DNA of 37,275 bases from Synechococcaceae bacterium WB8_1B_136 (GTDB lineage: Bacteria > Cyanobacteriota > Cyanobacteriia > PCC-6307 > Cyanobiaceae). Below the pieces are notes generated by a model. That model made no database searches. It was given only the letters and a program-made list of their open reading frames with translations, and was not told the origin of the DNA. A program made the position numbers and the translations under genes. Below are positions 23,774 through 32,352 of the stretch, one piece after another; within the stretch, counting starts at the first letter, position 1; the number at the start of each line of letters is the position of its first letter. The DNA is taken from the NCBI GenBank assembly GCA_010029175.1, contig RGNC01000002.1, positions 1-37,275 of the forward strand. The letters run 5' to 3'.

Positions 23774-25351
23774 ATGGTCAGCGAGAGCTCCGGCCTGAAA
23801 CGCAGTCTCGGCCTGCGCAGCCTCACCCTGGCGGTGGTGACCAGCACCATCGGCTCCGGCTGGCTGTTCGCACCGTTCTATGCCGCCAGGGCCGCCGGCC
23901 CCATCAGCCTGGTGGCGTGGCTGCTGGGCGGCCTGCTCAGCTTCGCCCTGGCCCTGGTGTTCGCCGAACTGGGTGCCCTGGTGCCCAGTTCAGGGGCCCT
24001 GGCCCAGATTCCCCTGCTCAGCCATGGCCGCAGCGCCGGTTTCATCGGCGGCTGGTGTGCCTGGATCGCCTACCTCACGTTGCCAACCGTGGAGGTGCTG
24101 GCGATGTTGCAATACCTGGCCAGCAGCCTTCCCTGGCTCACGAGCGATGGCGGGCAGGGACAGGTGCTCAGTGGAGCAGGACTGGCACTGGCCATTGCGC
24201 TGCTGGCGTTGATGGCCTGGATCAACCTGGCGGGGATCAGCTGGCTGGCCCGCTGGATCGATGGACTCACCAGCTGGAAACTGGTGGTGCCGTTGCTCGT
24301 CTCGGTGTGGCTGATGCTCACGGCGGGGCACTGGGGCAACCTGCAGGGCAGCACCGGGCCAGCACTCGCCGAGCTGACCAGCGCCATCAGCAGCGGCGGC
24401 ATCCTCTTCAGCCTGCTGGGATTCCGCACGGCCATGGATCTGGCCGGTGAGGCCCGCGATCCCCAACGCACCGTGCCCAGGGCGATGGCCCTGGGGCTGG
24501 GACTGTCGCTGGGGATCTATGTCGTGCTCCAACTGGCCTTCCTGGTGGCGGTGCCGCCGGAGCTGCTCACGCAGGGATGGAGCGGGCTGACCCTCACCGC
24601 CCACGGCGGTCCCCTGGTGGCCCTCGCCATGGGGCTCGGGCTCACCTGGGTGGTGGGACTGCTGCTCAGTGATGCAGTGGTCTCGCCTGGTGCCACTGCC
24701 CTCACCTACATGGGGGTGTCGGCACGCGTGGCCTGGATGATGGGCCGCTGCGGGTTGCTGTCCGCCAGCTTGGGCCGGCTCAACCGTCAGGCCGTGCCCG
24801 CCGTGGCCCTGCTGTGGAGCCTGGCGATCGGCGTGGTGCTGCTGCTGGGCGGCCCGAGCTGGCAGCGGGTGGTGAGCTTCCTCACCGCCACCCTGGTGAT
24901 CGCCCTTGCTGTGGGCCCGGTGAGTCTGTTAGCCCTGCGCAGGCAGCTGCCAGCCGTGCCCCGCCCCTTTCAGCTGCCCGCTGCGGAGCTGTGGTGTCCA
25001 CTCACCTTCGTGGCCGCCAGCTGGGCCGTGCTGTGGTGCGGCCGAGCTGCCCTGGAGGGAGCCGTGGCCCTGGTGCTGCTGCCAGCCCTGCTGTTCTGCG
25101 GCCTGCAACAGCAGCGGGGCCACGCCATCGATGCACGCCATGGCGCCTGGTGGGTGCTGTACCTGGGCGGATTGCTCAGCATCGCCGAGCTCACGGGGCC
25201 TGGACGATGCCTGCCCCTGGGGAGCGGGCCCCAGTTGCTGCTGGTGGAGGGTTTTGCCCTGCTGGTGTTTCCCCTGGCGGTGCGATCGCGGCTGCCGCAG
25301 ATCTCAACGCAGGCTGGGGTGACCCTGGAGGACACCCCACTCACCCGCTGA
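23774..25351 (+). CDS. APC-family amino acid permease
   Basis: 525 residues with about 12 to 14 hydrophobic segments. TM1 carries the unwound substrate-site motif TSTIGSGWLFAPFYAARAAGP, and further on are FAELGALVPSSGALAQIP and FSLLGFRTAMDLAGEARDP (TM6 area), as in the APC superfamily. It probably imports amino acids or a related amine by cation symport; the substrate is not predictable here. ATG at 23774. It ends 3 bp before the convergent urtE stop, so there is no room for a separate terminator between them. Confidence 0.85.
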   Translation: MVSESSGLKRSLGLRSLTLAVVTSTIGSGWLFAPFYAARAAGPISLVAWLLGGLLSFALALVFAELGALVPSSGALAQIPLLSHGRSAGFIGGWCAWIAYLTLPTVEVLAMLQYLASSLPWLTSDGGQGQVLSGAGLALAIALLALMAWINLAGISWLARWIDGLTSWKLVVPLLVSVWLMLTAGHWGNLQGSTGPALAELTSAISSGGILFSLLGFRTAMDLAGEARDPQRTVPRAMALGLGLSLGIYVVLQLAFLVAVPPELLTQGWSGLTLTAHGGPLVALAMGLGLTWVVGLLLSDAVVSPGATALTYMGVSARVAWMMGRCGLLSASLGRLNRQAVPAVALLWSLAIGVVLLLGGPSWQRVVSFLTATLVIALAVGPVSLLALRRQLPAVPRPFQLPAAELWCPLTFVAASWAVLWCGRAALEGAVALVLLPALLFCGLQQQRGHAIDARHGAWWVLYLGGLLSIAELTGPGRCLPLGSGPQLLLVEGFALLVFPLAVRSRLPQISTQAGVTLEDTPLTR

Positions 25352-25354
25352 CCG

Positions 25355-26068
25355 TCAGATGCTCAGGAAGCGGTCGACCACCTCTTTGCTGAGCTCGCCA
25401 GTGGGGCCGCTGGCCACCACACCGCCCTTCTGCATCGCGTAATACCAGTCGGCCTGGCGCACGAAGTGCAGATGCTGCTCCACCAGCAGCACGCTGATGC
25501 CGGTGGTGTCGATGATGCGGCGCACGGCCCTCTCGATGTCGAGCACCACGGAGGGCTGAATTCCCTCGGTGGGTTCATCGAGCAACAGCAGCTTGGGCTG
25601 GCCCAACAGGGCGCGAGCGATGGCCAGCTGTTGCTGCTGACCGCCCGAGAGGTCACCGCCGCGGCGGTTGAGGAACTGTTCCAGGATCGGAAACAGCTCA
25701 AACACCAGCGGATCGATGTGTCGATGCCGGGCCAGACCACCCGGCAGAGCCTCCAGCCCCAGCAGCAGGTTCTCACGCACCGTGAGCTGGGGAATGATCT
25801 CCCGCCCCTGGGGCACATAGCCGATGCCTGCTCGGGCCCTCCCATGGGGCGCCATGGCCGAGAGCTCCCGTCGCTCCAGTTCCACCGAGCCGCTGCGCTG
25901 GCGCAACAGGCCGATCACCGTTTTGAGCAGGGTGGTCTTACCCACGCCGTTGCGGCCGATCAGGCACACCATCTGCCCCGGCTTCACGCTGAGGTCGACG
26001 TTGCGCAGGATATGGCTCTCGCCGTAGTAGACGTTCAGCCCGCACACGTCGAGCAGAGTGCTGGTCAT
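25355..26068 (-). CDS. urtE: Urea ABC transporter ATP-binding subunit UrtE
   Basis: 237 residues, LivF-type ATPase. Walker A is GRNGVGKTTLLKT, the signature LSGGQQQQLAIARALL, Walker B LLLLDEPTEGIQP, and the switch His is in VEQHLHFVRQ. The N-terminus LLDVCGLNVYYGESHILRNVDL is typical of UrtE. It pairs with UrtD to power the UrtBC channel. It is the last gene of urtABCDE; its start overlaps the urtD stop (ATGA at 26065-26068). Confidence 0.93.
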   Translation of the reverse strand: MTSTLLDVCGLNVYYGESHILRNVDLSVKPGQMVCLIGRNGVGKTTLLKTVIGLLRQRSGSVELERRELSAMAPHGRARAGIGYVPQGREIIPQLTVRENLLLGLEALPGGLARHRHIDPLVFELFPILEQFLNRRGGDLSGGQQQQLAIARALLGQPKLLLLDEPTEGIQPSVVLDIERAVRRIIDTTGISVLLVEQHLHFVRQADWYYAMQKGGVVASGPTGELSKEVVDRFLSI

Positions 26069-26838
26069 GCCGCCTCCTGAGTGTCACTGCCGAGGTACAC
26101 CTCGATCACCCGCGGATCGCTCTGCACCTGTTCCATCGATCCCTCGCACAGCACGTGCCCCTCGTGCAGCACCGTGACCGGAGCCTGCAGATCGCGGATG
26201 AACTCCATGTCGTGCTCGATCACCAGCACGGTGTGATCCCCCGCCAGCTGCCGCAACAGCTCTCCGGTGCGAGCGGTTTCCTCATCGGTGAGGCCCGCCA
26301 CCGGTTCATCCACCAGCAGCAGATCGGGGTCCTGGGCCACCAGCATGGCGATCTCCAACCACTGCTTCTGGCCGTGGGAAAGCCCCCCGGCCGGCTGATG
26401 GGCATGGGCTTCCAGGCCCACCACCGCCAGCAGCTGCTGCACCCGATCGCGCTGCTCCACGCTCAAGGCACCGAACAGCAGCGCCGCCGGCCCATGGGGG
26501 GCCCGCAGCGCCAGTTCCAGGTTGCGCCGCGGTGTGAGGTTCTGATACACGCGAGGCGCCTGGAACTTGCGGCCGATGCCCAGGCGCGAGATGCGGTGCT
26601 CGCTCTGGCCCACGATCGAGCGCCCCCGGAACAGCACATCGCCGCGGCTGGGTTTCACCTTGCCGGTGATCACATCGAGGAAGGTGGTCTTGCCGGCGCC
26701 ATTGGGGCCAATCACGGCCCGCAACTCGCCCGGGGCGAGCTGCAGGTTGAGGTCGTTGAGGGCGAGAAAGCCGTCGAAGCTGACGCTCACCCCCCGCAGT
26801 TCAAGCAGAGTCATCGCCGATGGGGTTGTGGTGGTCAT
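26065..26838 (-). CDS. urtD: Urea ABC transporter ATP-binding subunit UrtD
   Basis: About 257 residues from ATG 26838 (MTTTTPSAMTLLELRGVSVSF). LivG-type ATPase: Walker A GPNGAGKTTFLDVITG, IGRKFQAPRVYQNLT, signature LSHGQKQWLEIAMLV (the LSHGQ form typical of UrtD), Walker B LLLVDEPVAGLTDEE, and EHDMEFIRDL. A longer reading frame upstream overlaps urtC and is not used. It overlaps urtC and urtE by 4 bp each. Confidence 0.94.
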   Translation of the reverse strand: MTTTTPSAMTLLELRGVSVSFDGFLALNDLNLQLAPGELRAVIGPNGAGKTTFLDVITGKVKPSRGDVLFRGRSIVGQSEHRISRLGIGRKFQAPRVYQNLTPRRNLELALRAPHGPAALLFGALSVEQRDRVQQLLAVVGLEAHAHQPAGGLSHGQKQWLEIAMLVAQDPDLLLVDEPVAGLTDEETARTGELLRQLAGDHTVLVIEHDMEFIRDLQAPVTVLHEGHVLCEGSMEQVQSDPRVIEVYLGSDTQEAA

Positions 26839-27992
26839 GCGGCACCTCCGTGGGAACCGTCGTCGAAACGGCGCTGCTCGGCCTGCACCTCGGGGTCGAG
26901 ATCCAGGGATGGATAGGTGGCGGCCTTCGGCGGCCAACCCACCATGGCGATCAGGCGGGCGGGGCCGCCCTGACGCCACCAGCCCATCAGGCCATCCGGC
27001 AGCGCCGTGACCACCAGCAGGAACAAGCCCCCCTGGATGAACAGCCAGGTTTCCGGCAGCTGCTCACTCACCAGCGACTTGGCGTAGTTGATCAGCACCG
27101 CTCCAAGCACGGCACCGATCAGGGTGCCGCGGCCGCCCACCGCCACCCAGATCACCATCTCGATCGAGAAGGGCACCGCCATGTACTGGGGGCTCACGAT
27201 GCCCGACTGCACGGTGTAGAGCGCTCCGCTGATGCCCGCCAGGGCACCCGCCACCGCAAACACCACGGTTTTGTAGGCGGTGGGGTTGTAACCGGTGAAG
27301 CGCAGGCGGGGCTCATCGTCGCGGATGGCCACCAGGGCATCGCCAAAGCGGCCGGAGCTGAGCCAACGGCAGAGGAACCAGGCACCGATCACCAGCACCA
27401 GCGTGAGCCAGAACAGGTTGCGCTGCATGGCATCACTGCCCACCAGCTCACCAAAGATGCGCGCCGTATCGGTTTTGAGGCCGTTGGTGCCGTTGATCAG
27501 CTTCTGCTGGCCATTGAAGAAGTTGAAGAACACCAGCAGGGCGGCCTGGGTGAGGATCGAGAAGTACACCCCCTTGATGCGGTTGCGGAACACCAGATAG
27601 CCCAGCAGACCTGCCACCAGGGCAGGGATCACCCAGATGGCGAAGAAGGTGAACAACGGGGAGTTGAACGGCTGCCAGAAGGCCGGCAGGCTCTTCACCC
27701 CGTAGAGCGAGAAGAACTCCGGCAGTTCACCAGGCTGCAGTGAGGCAAGCTGCAGATACATGCCCAGGGCATACCCGCCAAGGGCAAAGAAGATGCCCTG
27801 CCCAAGGCTGAGCATGCCAGTGTAGCCCCAGATCAGATCAATGCCGAGGGCCACAATGCCCAGGGAGAGGAAGCGCCCGAGCAGATTGAGGCGAAAGGGG
27901 GGCAGCAGCACCGGCAGCACCAGGGCCGCCACCACGATCAGCAGCCAGGGCAGCCAGCGCCGCAGCTGGCGGCCCGAGAGAAGGTCCGGCAT
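26835..27992 (-). CDS. urtC: Urea ABC transporter permease UrtC
   Basis: 385 residues, LivM-type permease with about nine membrane segments. LGIDLIWGYTGMLSLGQGIFFALGGYALGMYL is the family core near the N-terminus, and RFTGYNPTAYKTVVFAVAGALAGISGALY plus VWVAVGGRGTLIGAVLGAVLINY (written here as IWVAVGGRG...) lie near the C-terminus. It forms the membrane channel with UrtB. It is separated from urtB by 3 bp and overlaps urtD by 4 bp. Confidence 0.94.
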   Translation of the reverse strand: MPDLLSGRQLRRWLPWLLIVVAALVLPVLLPPFRLNLLGRFLSLGIVALGIDLIWGYTGMLSLGQGIFFALGGYALGMYLQLASLQPGELPEFFSLYGVKSLPAFWQPFNSPLFTFFAIWVIPALVAGLLGYLVFRNRIKGVYFSILTQAALLVFFNFFNGQQKLINGTNGLKTDTARIFGELVGSDAMQRNLFWLTLVLVIGAWFLCRWLSSGRFGDALVAIRDDEPRLRFTGYNPTAYKTVVFAVAGALAGISGALYTVQSGIVSPQYMAVPFSIEMVIWVAVGGRGTLIGAVLGAVLINYAKSLVSEQLPETWLFIQGGLFLLVVTALPDGLMGWWRQGGPARLIAMVGWPPKAATYPSLDLDPEVQAEQRRFDDGSHGGAA

Positions 27993-27995
27993 CGA

Positions 27996-29153
27996 TCAGG
28001 CCTCCACCATGCGACCTTTCTGCGGGAACAGACCGGCGGGTCTGATCTGCAGAAACACCACGATCAGGGCGAATACCAGCACCTTCGCCATCGAGGTGGT
28101 GGCAAAGAAACTGATCAGCCCATTGAGGGCCTCCGGCATGGCGGGCCACACCAGCAGCAGCGAACCCGATCCCACGATGTAGCTGAGCACGCCGATGCCC
28201 AGGGCCGCCAGCACCGTACCGGCGAGCTTGCCGACACCACCGAGCACCACCACCATGAAGCAATCCACGATGTAGTTGCCGCCGAGGTTCGGCCCCACCG
28301 ATCCCAGCAAGGTCACCGCCACACCGGCCACACCGGCGAGCCCTGAGCCGATCAGAAAGGTGAGCGCATCCACCGTTTGGGTGGGGATGCCGAGGCAGGC
28401 GCTCATGGGCCGGTTCTGGGTGACGGCACGGATGCGAATGCCCCACACGCTCTTCTGCAGGAACCAGCTCACCGCCACCAGGGCCAAGGCCGTGAGGGCG
28501 ATGATGAACAGCCGAGCGGCGGGCATGTTCACCGCCCCCACATCGATGGAGCCCCGCAGCCAGGTGGGTGCGGTCACGTCGATGTTGCGGGCGCTGAACC
28601 AGGGCTGATCCAGCGTGCGCTGCTCGCCCAGCAGGGAGGCCACCACGATGCCGATCAGGCCGGAGAGCACCCAGCTGCCGGTGCCGAGCAGCGGCGTCCA
28701 GCGCTGATGCCACCACCGCTTCGGGGTGAAGCGGGGAATCAGCAACCCGCCAGCCACCGCCAGCACCAGGCCGATGGCGAAGGCACTGCTGACGGAGCGC
28801 ACGAACTGCTGCAGGATCAGGCTCACCCCCCAGGTGGCCAACAGGGTTTCCAGGGGCCGGCCGTACAGGCGACGGATCACTGTTTTCTCCAGCAGCAGCC
28901 CCACCAGGCCGCTCACCAGAAACGCCAGCGGGATCGCCACCAGGATGTACACCGGGAACAGCGCTTCCGGCAGCACAGCCTTGAAAATGTTTTGCACCAC
29001 GAAGGTGGTGTAAGCACCGAGCATCATCAACTCGCCATGGGCCATGTTGATGACACCCATCAGACCAAACACCACGGCCAGGCCCAGTGCCGCCAGCACC
29101 AGCACCGAGCCAATGGCCAGGCCATTGAACAGTGTGTCGTAGAGAAGATCCAT
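27996..29153 (-). CDS. urtB: Urea ABC transporter permease UrtB
   Basis: 385 residues, LivH-type permease. It starts MDLLYDTLFNGLAIGSVLVL, then GLAVVFGLMGVINMAHGELMMLGAY (the LivH signature), LLATWGVSLILQQFVR, GIRIRAVTQNRPMSACLGI and FMVVVLGGVGKLAGTVLAALG. It lies 104 bp downstream of urtA, a spacer that holds two hairpins, and heads the urtBCDE block. Confidence 0.94.
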   Translation of the reverse strand: MDLLYDTLFNGLAIGSVLVLAALGLAVVFGLMGVINMAHGELMMLGAYTTFVVQNIFKAVLPEALFPVYILVAIPLAFLVSGLVGLLLEKTVIRRLYGRPLETLLATWGVSLILQQFVRSVSSAFAIGLVLAVAGGLLIPRFTPKRWWHQRWTPLLGTGSWVLSGLIGIVVASLLGEQRTLDQPWFSARNIDVTAPTWLRGSIDVGAVNMPAARLFIIALTALALVAVSWFLQKSVWGIRIRAVTQNRPMSACLGIPTQTVDALTFLIGSGLAGVAGVAVTLLGSVGPNLGGNYIVDCFMVVVLGGVGKLAGTVLAALGIGVLSYIVGSGSLLLVWPAMPEALNGLISFFATTSMAKVLVFALIVVFLQIRPAGLFPQKGRMVEA

Positions 29154-29190
29154 CGCACCCCGAAGGGATCAGGCAAAGGGAGAAACAACA

Positions 29191-29209
29191 GCAGCGGCAA
29201 AGCCGCTGC
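29191..29209 (-). terminator. Hairpin in the urtA-urtB spacer (possible attenuator)
   Basis: On the minus strand GCAGCGGC-TTT-GCCGCTGC forms an 8-bp perfect stem with a 3-base loop, followed by TGTTGTTTC. This is close to a partial rho-independent terminator. A second stem, GGGGATG/CATCCCC, lies at 29223-29249 nearer the urtA stop. Together they could let most transcripts end after urtA, giving more binding protein than transporter. Confidence 0.55.
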
Positions 29210-29257
29210 AGAAAGCCCGGTGGGGGATGGGGCTCCTGGCCACATCCCCGGGATCGA

Positions 29258-30550
29258 TCACATCTTGTACTTGCCGGCGTCGGGACGCTTCTGGGTCCAG
29301 TCGCAGGTGTAACCCTTGGTTTCGGGTACGTACTGGTTCCAGGCCACGGGCTTCACGAAGCCCTTGTCCTCAAGGATCTTGAACATGCCATCCTTCTGCA
29401 CCTCGCCGATCAGCACGCGCTTCTCCACGTGGTGGTTGGTCTGCACGGTCACCTTGCCCTCCGGCGCATCAAAGCTCACGCCAACCAGGGCTTCACGCAC
29501 CTTGTTGTCGTCGACACTGCCAGCCTTCTCGGCGGCGGCGGCCCAGAGATAGACCATCATGTAGGCGGCCTCAGCGGGGTCGTTGGTGACGCGCTTGTCG
29601 CCGTACTTGGCCTTGAAGTTCTTGGTGAACTCCTTGGAGGCCGGAGTATCAAGGCTCTGGAAGAAGTTCCAGGCGGCGTAGGTTCCTTCCAGGTACTCAG
29701 GACCGATGGCGGCGATCTCCTCCTCGGCGATCGAGAAACTCATGATCGAGTAGCCATTGGCAGGAGTGATACCAGCGGCCTTCATCTGCTTGAAGAAGGC
29801 CACATTGCTATCGCCATTGAGGGTGTTCACGATCACACCGCCCTTGGGCAGAGCCTGCTTGATCTTGGCGATGATCGGAGCCACCTCGGTGTTGCCCAGG
29901 GGCAGGTAGTCCTCACCGACAACCTTGCCGCCGTTGGCCTTGAGCTGCTCCTTCATGATCGTGTTGGCCGTACGCGGATACACGTAGTCGGAACCAACGA
30001 GGAAGAAATCCTTGCCCTTGTTCTTGAGCAGCCAATCCACCGCGGGCTCAGCCTGCTGGTTGGGCGCCGCACCGCTGTAGAAGATGTTCTTGGAGCACTC
30101 CTGCCCCTCGTATTGAATCGGGTAGAAGAGGAAGTGATCCTTGGCCTCGAACACCGGCAGCATCGCCTTGCGGCTGGCTGAGGTCCAACCGCCGAACACC
30201 ACAGACACCTGATCCTGATCGATCAATTTCTTGGCCTTCTCGGCGAAGGTGGGCCAATCGGAGGCACCATCCTCTTCAACGGGCACAATCTTCAGCTTCT
30301 TGCCGCCGATCTTCACCCCGCCCTTGGCATTGATCTCATCAATGGCCATCAGTTCGGCTTCGGCCACCGTGTTTTCGGAGATGGCCATGGTGCCGGAGCG
30401 GGAGTGCAGGATTCCCACCTTCACTTCGCCATCGAAGTTGCCAGAGGCCTTGTCGCCGCCACCGCAGGCCACCAGCGAGAGCGAAGTGGCGAGGGCCGTG
30501 GCACCGCACAGCAGACGCAGTGAAGTTTTCCGCATCGAGGCAGATGTCAT
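29258..30550 (-). CDS. urtA: Urea ABC transporter substrate-binding lipoprotein UrtA
   Basis: About 430 residues from ATG 30550 (MTSASMRKTSLRLL); a GTG at 30565 is less likely. It has a lipoprotein signal ending SLSLVAC-GGG (lipobox Cys at about residue 29). The mature protein matches the UrtA type: VKVGILHSRSGTMAISENTVAEAELMAIDEIN, VSVVFGGWTSASRKAMLPVFE, FYPIQYEGQECSKNIFYSGAAPNQQ and FFLVGSDYVYPRTANTI. It binds urea (or short-chain amides) outside the inner membrane. It heads the urt operon, with an NtcA-like promoter 48-90 bp upstream. Confidence 0.95.
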   Translation of the reverse strand: MTSASMRKTSLRLLCGATALATSLSLVACGGGDKASGNFDGEVKVGILHSRSGTMAISENTVAEAELMAIDEINAKGGVKIGGKKLKIVPVEEDGASDWPTFAEKAKKLIDQDQVSVVFGGWTSASRKAMLPVFEAKDHFLFYPIQYEGQECSKNIFYSGAAPNQQAEPAVDWLLKNKGKDFFLVGSDYVYPRTANTIMKEQLKANGGKVVGEDYLPLGNTEVAPIIAKIKQALPKGGVIVNTLNGDSNVAFFKQMKAAGITPANGYSIMSFSIAEEEIAAIGPEYLEGTYAAWNFFQSLDTPASKEFTKNFKAKYGDKRVTNDPAEAAYMMVYLWAAAAEKAGSVDDNKVREALVGVSFDAPEGKVTVQTNHHVEKRVLIGEVQKDGMFKILEDKGFVKPVAWNQYVPETKGYTCDWTQKRPDAGKYKM

Positions 30551-30597
30551 GGGTTCTAAAAGCACAGATTGGTGACCCGCCGAACAGCGGTGGGGCG

Positions 30598-30640
30598 ACC
30601 GTATCGAGCGCCCCCTGCGCCATTTGGTAGCCGATCGAAC
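30598..30640 (-). promoter_or_regulatory. NtcA-type promoter upstream of urtA
   Basis: On the minus strand GTTCGATCGGCTAC (30640-30627) fits the NtcA consensus GTA-N8-TAC with one change (GTT). It is followed by 23 bp and then TACGGT (30603-30598), which fits the -10 form TA-N3-T. The 20-24 bp spacing matches NtcA-activated promoters known in cyanobacteria. Predicted transcription start is about 30591, giving a ~40-base leader to urtA. Regulation of urt genes by NtcA under nitrogen limitation is established in other cyanobacteria; here it is inferred from the motif. Confidence 0.55.
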
Positions 30641-30733
30641 CGTTTGACGAACCCAGCAGAATCCAGGCCCCGCAATGGATTCAAGCGATGAAATCCGCTT
30701 GCGAACGCTGTGTCAGTTGCTACCGAACCAGAC

Positions 30734-31339
30734 TCAGCTTGGTAGCTGTTGCAACACAAACGCCTCCACCCGATCGAGGCCCTCGCCGGAGTGGAGGTTG
30801 GTGAAACACCAGGGCCGCCCGGGCCGCATGCGCTCGGTGTCGCGCTCCATCACCTCCAGGCTGGCGCCCACCATCGGCGCCAGATCGATCTTGTTGATCA
30901 CCAGCAGATCGGAGCGGGTGATGCCAGGCCCCCCCTTGCGGGGGATCTTGTCGCCGGCGGCCACATCGATCACATAGATGCACAGGTCCACCAGCTCCGG
31001 GCTGAAGCTGGCGGCCAGGTTGTCGCCGCCGCTCTCCACCAGCACCAGATCCAGATCCGGGAAGGCCTGCTCCAGCTCCTGCACCGCAGCCCGGTTGATC
31101 GAGCAGTCCTCGCGGATGGCGGTGTGGGGGCAGCCCCCTGTTTCCACGCCACGGATGCGCTCGGGCTCCAGCGCCCCGGCGCGGGTGAGGAACTGGGCAT
31201 CCTCCTGGGTGTAGATGTCGTTGGTGACCACCGCCAGCTCCAGGCGTTGCCGGAGCCGGCGGCAGAGGGCCTCCACCAGGGCGGTCTTGCCGGAGCCCAC
31301 CGGCCCGGCCACACCCACCCGCAGGCGGCTGGCGGCCAT
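30734..31339 (-). CDS. ureG: Urease accessory GTPase UreG
   Basis: 201 residues. G-protein features: P-loop VAGPVGSGKTALVEALCRRL, VVTNDIYTQEDAQFL, GVETGGCPHTAIREDCSINRAA (the CPH nickel/zinc site), VLVESGGDNLAASFSPEL, and VINKIDLAPMVGA (NKxD). It loads nickel into urease with UreD, UreE and UreF. Start ATG 31339 overlaps the stop of the upstream substrate-binding gene, so the two are coupled. No ureF, ureE, ureD or ureABC lies in the window. The 183-bp spacer downstream holds a short GCTACC/GGTAGC hairpin and the urtA promoter. Confidence 0.95.
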   Translation of the reverse strand: MAASRLRVGVAGPVGSGKTALVEALCRRLRQRLELAVVTNDIYTQEDAQFLTRAGALEPERIRGVETGGCPHTAIREDCSINRAAVQELEQAFPDLDLVLVESGGDNLAASFSPELVDLCIYVIDVAAGDKIPRKGGPGITRSDLLVINKIDLAPMVGASLEVMERDTERMRPGRPWCFTNLHSGEGLDRVEAFVLQQLPS

Positions 31340-32352
31340 CAGCTCACCACTTTGTCGGCCTGCTTCAGCAGCGCCTCCGGCAACTCCACGCCGATGGCCT
31401 TGGCCGTGGCCTGGCTCACCAGCAGATCGGTCTTGGTGAGAGGTTCGAAGGCCATCGTGGCGGGGGAAGCACCCTTGAGCACCCGCACCGCCAGCTTGCC
31501 GGCCGCGTAGCCGTCGTCGCGGTAGTTCCAGCCGATCACCCCCAGGCAGCCCGGCAGATCGATATCGGGAGGATCCACCGAATACACGGGGATCTTGTTC
31601 TCCAGACCCACCTTGCAGATCGCATTGAAGGCCTGAATGGTGGCGTAATCGCCGATTTTCACGAACGCCTGCACCTGTTTCTCGGCCAGGGCCTGGGCGG
31701 CCTGCAGCACCTCACCGGAATTGGCCACCGACTGTTCCACGATGGTGATGCCGCGCTGGGCCGCCTGCTGTTTGAGGATCTTGGCCTCGTATTCGGAGTT
31801 GGGCTCACCGGGGTTGAAGATCAGGCCCGCGGTTTTCAGCGCCGGATTCACCTGGCGGGCCAGATCCAGCTCCTGGCCCACGGGGTTGGTGCCGATGGTG
31901 CCCACCACATTGGGGCGGTGCTGGCCCACGCCGCCCGGGGGCTTGCCGGCCCCGGCGCCCCAGGGGTTGGAGCAGTAGCAGAAGATCACCGGAACAGACT
32001 CAGGCATCACCTTCATGGCCGCCTGCAGCGGCGGGGTGCCGACGGCCAGCACCATGTCGACCTTCTCGCCCAGAAACTGCTTCATCACCAGGGTGGTGTT
32101 GGGCAGTTCGCCGGCGGCGTCCTTCTGCAGGAAGGTGACGGTTTCGCCATTGCGGTAGCCCGCATCCACCAGGGCCTGGACGAATCCCTCACGGGTGAGG
32201 TTCGGCGGCGGCGCATCCACCATCTGCAGGATGCCGATCAGCGGCCCCTTGCGCGGGGCTCCACCCCCCAAGCGGCCGCAGGCGGCCAGCACCAGGGAAC
32301 TGCCGCCCCCAGCCGCCATCAGAGTGAGGAACTCACGCCGCCCGAAGCTCAT
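31339..32352 (-). CDS. ABC transporter substrate-binding lipoprotein, PF04392 (TrpX-like) family
   Basis: 337 residues. The N-terminus has a twin-arginine-like RREFL and a lipobox SLVLAAC (Cys at about residue 25). The body follows the ABC_sub_bind pattern: PLIGILQMVDAPPPNLTREGFVQALVDAGY, VDMVLAVGTPPLQAAMKVMP, VPVIFCYCSNPWGAG, VNPALKTAGLIFNPGEPNS, and YRDDGYAAGKLAVRVLKG. Family members bind small aromatic or nucleoside-like ligands, but most are uncharacterised, so I do not name a ligand. It overlaps the ATPase gene (ATGA at 32349-32352) upstream and ureG downstream. Confidence 0.88.
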   Translation of the reverse strand: MSFGRREFLTLMAAGGGSSLVLAACGRLGGGAPRKGPLIGILQMVDAPPPNLTREGFVQALVDAGYRNGETVTFLQKDAAGELPNTTLVMKQFLGEKVDMVLAVGTPPLQAAMKVMPESVPVIFCYCSNPWGAGAGKPPGGVGQHRPNVVGTIGTNPVGQELDLARQVNPALKTAGLIFNPGEPNSEYEAKILKQQAAQRGITIVEQSVANSGEVLQAAQALAEKQVQAFVKIGDYATIQAFNAICKVGLENKIPVYSVDPPDIDLPGCLGVIGWNYRDDGYAAGKLAVRVLKGASPATMAFEPLTKTDLLVSQATAKAIGVELPEALLKQADKVVS

